Assembly (NCBI RefSeq): GCF_024398015.1
Contig: NZ_CP073747.1
Span: 1,002,501-1,066,500, forward strand
DNA: 64,000 nt
Reading direction: 5' to 3'
Origin: Kordiimonas sp. SCSIO 12610
GTDB taxonomy: Bacteria; Pseudomonadota; Alphaproteobacteria; Sphingomonadales; Kordiimonadaceae
This document shows, in pieces, positions 59,945 through 64,000 of this stretch. Position 1 is the stretch's first letter; each line of letters starts with the position of its first letter. The notes below the pieces were generated by a model. That model was not told the DNA's origin, did not search any database, and was given only the letters and a program-made list of their open reading frames with translations. Position numbers and translations under genes: made by a program.

Positions 59945-62134
59945 ATGGCAACTATTAATGGTACGAATGGTGACGATGAAATTCTGGGGACAGATGACAG
60001 TGATATAATTAACGCTGGGTCAGGTAATGATACTATAGATGCGGGAGCAGGAAGAGATACGATTAATGCAGGCTCTGGTGATGATGTTATCTTCGTAGAT
60101 ACTGTTTTTGGCAGTGGATTTTCAACTGATCAGCAAAAAAATATTACACTTGGAACTGGAGCTGATCAAATTATTAGCCGCTTCTTCCGTAATGTCGTCA
60201 TTGAGGATTTTTCAACAGAAGATGTGCTTCAGTTTAACAGCCTAAATGCGCATAGCAGTGACAGGGTTGTTTTGCGTGAAGATGGGGATGATCTAATACT
60301 TGAGATACTCCCTGCAGTGAGTACGAGTTCCATAGTTTTGAGTACAATCACATTCCGTGGATTAGCAGGGCGTGATATTATTATAGCACGTTCTCAGGCC
60401 TCAGCATTTATTGTTTTGCGCCCTCTTGAGGATACTAATCAAAATGGCACAGATGGTGACGATCGACTTTTCTCGTTCAATGGCCAGCTTGAAGGTTTCG
60501 ATGGTAATGACACTTTAATAGGCTCGAATGATGCTGATAGGCTGTTTGGTGACGACGGTGAAGATGCTATTGAGGGACTAGGCGGTGCAGATTTTATATT
60601 TGCAGGAAGTAATGATGATATTGTGTTTGGCGGTATGGACGATGACACGATTGACGGAGGTAGTGGGAGAGATAGCCTAGAGGGTGAACAAGGGGCAGAT
60701 AGTATTTCGGGTGGTGATGGTAGTGATACGTTAAGAGGTGGGAATGGTAATGATACCCTCATAGGAGGCTCGGGCAATGACGCTATTGATGGGGGAGACG
60801 GCGACGATATAATAAATGGTGGCGCGGGGAATGACACTTTTCTATCCAGTGACGGTGCAGATACTTATGATGGTGGTTCAGGGAGTGACTTAATATCTTA
60901 TCTTGGATCAAATGAAGCAATAAATGTTAATCTGCAATCAGGCATATCTTCAGGTGGAAATGCTGAAGGTGATACGTTTGAGAGTGTTGAACTTGTTATC
61001 GGTTCTCCATTTGGTGACACACTTGTTGGTGCAACATCGAGGTTTAATTCCTTAGGGGGTAGTAACGGCGATGATGAAGTTATCGGTGGCAATGTCGGCG
61101 ACTTTTTGACCGGCGGAGATGGTGATGATAGTCTTGATGGACTTGCTGGGAATGATACGCTCCGAGGAGATAACGGCCATGATACATTAGCTGGGGGAGA
61201 TGGTAATGACTTCATCTCAGGCGGCCTGGATAACGATATAGCTCTCGGTAATATAGGTGATGATCAAATATTCGCGGGCGCGGGCGATATGGGTGATGAC
61301 GTATTTGTGGGCGGCGAGGGCCGGGATACGCTCGGCGGTGGTGGCGGTAATGATCTTCTTGTTGGTGACGGTGCATCCAGCACGAGCCTGAGCGGGCTCG
61401 GCGTTGGTGACACTGGCCTTGATGACCGGGATACAATCTTCGGCGGTGACGGCGATGACACCCTCCTTGGTGGTGGTTTTGATGATACCTCAGGTGATGG
61501 CAGTTATGATGACGGTGAAGCCGTAACCACGGGAACCGAAGCCAACACCCTTTATGCTGGCTCAGGTGCTGATCTGGTGATCGGGGCGTCTGGCAATGAC
61601 ACCATCGGTGGCGGTTTGGGCGATGATACGCTCAATGGCGGTGACGGTGATGATACCTTCTATGGCGGGCGCGGTGACGGAACAGACACTGGCTTCAATG
61701 ATGTGATCAATGGCGGCGACGGTAATGATACCATCTTCTCCTCCGGCGGGCGTGACCTTGTGAATGGCGGCGACGGCGATGACGAACTGTTTTCTGGCGG
61801 TGCGGTTGACACCGTTGACGGCGGTGCTGGTAATGACACCATTTATGGCGGCGGTGATGATGATCTGTTCACGGGTGGTTCGGGGGCAGATACCTTCGCC
61901 TTCTTTGACGGCAACGGTAACGACACGATCACTGATTTTAATACCGCAGAGGACACGCTTGACCTGAATGGCACAGAAACCGATTTCACCGACCTCGCGA
62001 GCGTGCAATCGGCGGCATCCAACACCACACAGGGCGGTGTCGCAGGGTTGCTCATAGACACAGGCACGGGCGACAGCATCTTCCTCGAGGGCCTTACAAC
62101 GGCAGACCTCGCCAGCATTAATATTGTTTTCTAA
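59945..62134 (+). CDS. RTX repeat protein (729 aa)
   Basis: ATG after GGGGCTGAAAGT. RTX nonapeptides run almost throughout (GGxGNDTL), with an N-terminal part using divergent, AT-rich codons up to about 61260 and a C-terminal part (about 61275-62134) almost identical in DNA to the end of the 1191- and 987-aa proteins, including the EF-hand-like loop and the last 80 residues. The abrupt change in relatedness suggests that the C-terminal module was copied in by recombination. No enzymatic domain. Type I secretion expected. Confidence 0.82.
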   Translation: MATINGTNGDDEILGTDDSDIINAGSGNDTIDAGAGRDTINAGSGDDVIFVDTVFGSGFSTDQQKNITLGTGADQIISRFFRNVVIEDFSTEDVLQFNSLNAHSSDRVVLREDGDDLILEILPAVSTSSIVLSTITFRGLAGRDIIIARSQASAFIVLRPLEDTNQNGTDGDDRLFSFNGQLEGFDGNDTLIGSNDADRLFGDDGEDAIEGLGGADFIFAGSNDDIVFGGMDDDTIDGGSGRDSLEGEQGADSISGGDGSDTLRGGNGNDTLIGGSGNDAIDGGDGDDIINGGAGNDTFLSSDGADTYDGGSGSDLISYLGSNEAINVNLQSGISSGGNAEGDTFESVELVIGSPFGDTLVGATSRFNSLGGSNGDDEVIGGNVGDFLTGGDGDDSLDGLAGNDTLRGDNGHDTLAGGDGNDFISGGLDNDIALGNIGDDQIFAGAGDMGDDVFVGGEGRDTLGGGGGNDLLVGDGASSTSLSGLGVGDTGLDDRDTIFGGDGDDTLLGGGFDDTSGDGSYDDGEAVTTGTEANTLYAGSGADLVIGASGNDTIGGGLGDDTLNGGDGDDTFYGGRGDGTDTGFNDVINGGDGNDTIFSSGGRDLVNGGDGDDELFSGGAVDTVDGGAGNDTIYGGGDDDLFTGGSGADTFAFFDGNGNDTITDFNTAEDTLDLNGTETDFTDLASVQSAASNTTQGGVAGLLIDTGTGDSIFLEGLTTADLASINIVF
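61275..62134 (+). repeat. Shared RTX C-terminal module, copy 3 (860 bp)
   Basis: Near-identical to 31780-32638 and the same part of 34541-35705, in a gene whose 5' half is unrelated at DNA level. Confidence 0.8.
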
Positions 62135-62285
62135 ATCTGCGTTCTGATTGGGGCTTTATGGTCATCGATACTGTGTTTGGGGGTTGAGCAAAGGCTTGGC
62201 CCCTATTATGCTGATCAGGTCGCATATGCTATGACCAGCATTTCATATCACGCCAAATGACAAGAGTTGCTCAAATGACAAAGGG

Positions 62286-63014
62286 TTGGTTTTGATTTCA
62301 ATTACTGTCAAAAAAGCAAACCCTGAGTGTGCCCAAGTTGCCCTCAGCGGCGATAGTCCGCTTGCGCCATTTGAAATTGAACGCCTGAACACCATGCACG
62401 CGGACAACAGGGCGGCCTTTGTGACCGGGCGGTTAACGCTTCGGTCCATGCTTGGTCAAAAATTAGGCATAGACCCGCGTGATGTTCCCTTGATGCAGGA
62501 GGGGGCTGGTCGTGTGATCCTGAATAGGGAACCGGAAACGGGTGCGTTTGACCAAGATGTGGGGCAACCATATTTCTCTGTCAGTCATACGAATGTGGGT
62601 GAAACCGCTTATGTCGCGGTGGCGGTTGGGGACGCCCCTATTGGGATAGACCTTGATAACAGAAACCGCACCGTTAACTGGCGGCGAATTTCCGATCGGC
62701 ATTTCCACCCAAAAAACCGCGCTGTTTTAAACGGCCTGTCGGGGGCGGAGGCGACAGACGCGTTTTTCAAATATTGGACTTTTGCGGAAGCCCTGGTGAA
62801 ACTGGAAGACGGCAAGCTATTACCGTATTTGCACGGCCTTGAAATCGCCCTGACGCAGGGTGGTGGGGCCTTGAAAGGAACCACGCCGCTGGGCGACAAG
62901 GATATTTCCCTCAAAACATATAATTTCAAGGATACTGGACTGATGTTCGGCGTGGCAGTGAAGGGCCAAGCGCAAGCGATCCAAATGATAACAGACCTTT
63001 CTTATGAAACTTGA
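62286..63014 (+). CDS. 4'-phosphopantetheinyl transferase (Sfp/AcpT-like)
   Basis: 242 residues; start is TTG (62286 or 62292). A nearby ATG at 62275 is out of frame and stops after six codons. The conserved parts are PYFSVSHTN, APIGIDLDNRNRTVNWRRIS (metal-binding Asp pair) and YWTFAEALVKLEDG. In the last motif the usual Lys before Glu (W-x-x-K-E) is Ala. Family members attach phosphopantetheine to carrier proteins of fatty acid, polyketide or peptide synthesis; no carrier or synthase gene is in the window, so the partner is elsewhere. Confidence 0.8.
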   Translation: MVLISITVKKANPECAQVALSGDSPLAPFEIERLNTMHADNRAAFVTGRLTLRSMLGQKLGIDPRDVPLMQEGAGRVILNREPETGAFDQDVGQPYFSVSHTNVGETAYVAVAVGDAPIGIDLDNRNRTVNWRRISDRHFHPKNRAVLNGLSGAEATDAFFKYWTFAEALVKLEDGKLLPYLHGLEIALTQGGGALKGTTPLGDKDISLKTYNFKDTGLMFGVAVKGQAQAIQMITDLSYET

Positions 63015-63197
63015 GTAAGATAATGTCGCGCACTGCAAATAGGGTGTTGATTTTCGCCCCCAAAACCTTGTTATATAATATTGGATCAGGCGCATGGGCA
63101 CTATCGTCAATGAAATTGGCATAAAATAGCGCGCTGTTGATCCTATAAAAAAATGCAGACTTTTGACCATGCATGTGAACAAAGAACAAAACCATAA

Positions 63198-64000
<803 letters not shown>

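Noticed and set aside
23167-62118. Many Ser/Pro-rich minus-strand frames across the RTX genes
   Set aside because: Repeated GGTGATGAT-type codons read as PSSP on the other strand; no start sites or independent conservation.

Overview
The window looks like a chromosomal segment of a Gram-negative alphaproteobacterium, probably marine and possibly near Kordiimonadales (inference; no 16S is present). The evidence is a partial kdsA gene (LPS Kdo synthesis) at the right end, PEP-CTERM exported proteins at the left end, a phage tail module built from families typical of alphaproteobacterial phages and gene transfer agents, and many secreted RTX proteins.

Layout. 1-1036: two exported proteins on the minus strand, the second with a PEP-CTERM tail. 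1190-18412: a siphophage-type tail module with tail terminator, tube protein, two chaperone reading frames joined by a lambda-like slippery heptamer, a very short tape measure, three tail-tip proteins and a 1453-aa tip/host-specificity protein. It is followed by accessory genes and a lysis pair (M15 peptidase, holin). No terminase, portal, protease, capsid or integrase gene is present between the flanking non-phage genes, so the element reads as a headless tail plus lysis unit. One accessory gene is a likely ArfA ribosome-rescue factor with a 13-bp hairpin inside its 3' coding end. 18549-21909: a membrane protein, a duplicated holin 3' fragment, a nucleotidyltransferase-like gene, a methyltransferase and a sensor histidine kinase.

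22826-35705: five RTX proteins in a row, two of them with zincin protease domains; the last two genes arose by recent duplication and one carries four exact 381-bp repeats. 35730-49470: ordinary genes, including a TolB/amidohydrolase fusion, an MBL hydrolase, an M36 peptidase, a TetR/CPBP divergent pair with a clear palindromic operator, a TylF-like methyltransferase and a PuuB-like oxidoreductase. 49873-62134: three more RTX proteins, two of them M10 serralysin-like proteases with pre-peptidase C-terminal (PPC)-like domains, the larger being 2382 aa. 62286 to the end: a 4'-phosphopantetheinyl transferase and the start of kdsA.

How it fits together. The eight RTX proteins share one C-terminal module of about 300 residues with RTX nonapeptides, an embedded EF-hand-type loop and a common hydrophobic end, so they probably use the same type I secretion system, which is not encoded here. 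Four carry metalloprotease domains, and the M36 enzyme adds a Sec-exported one, suggesting an extracellular proteolytic lifestyle. Short tandem repeats with a 12-nt period, each coding for a four-residue repeat, recur in at least six unrelated genes.
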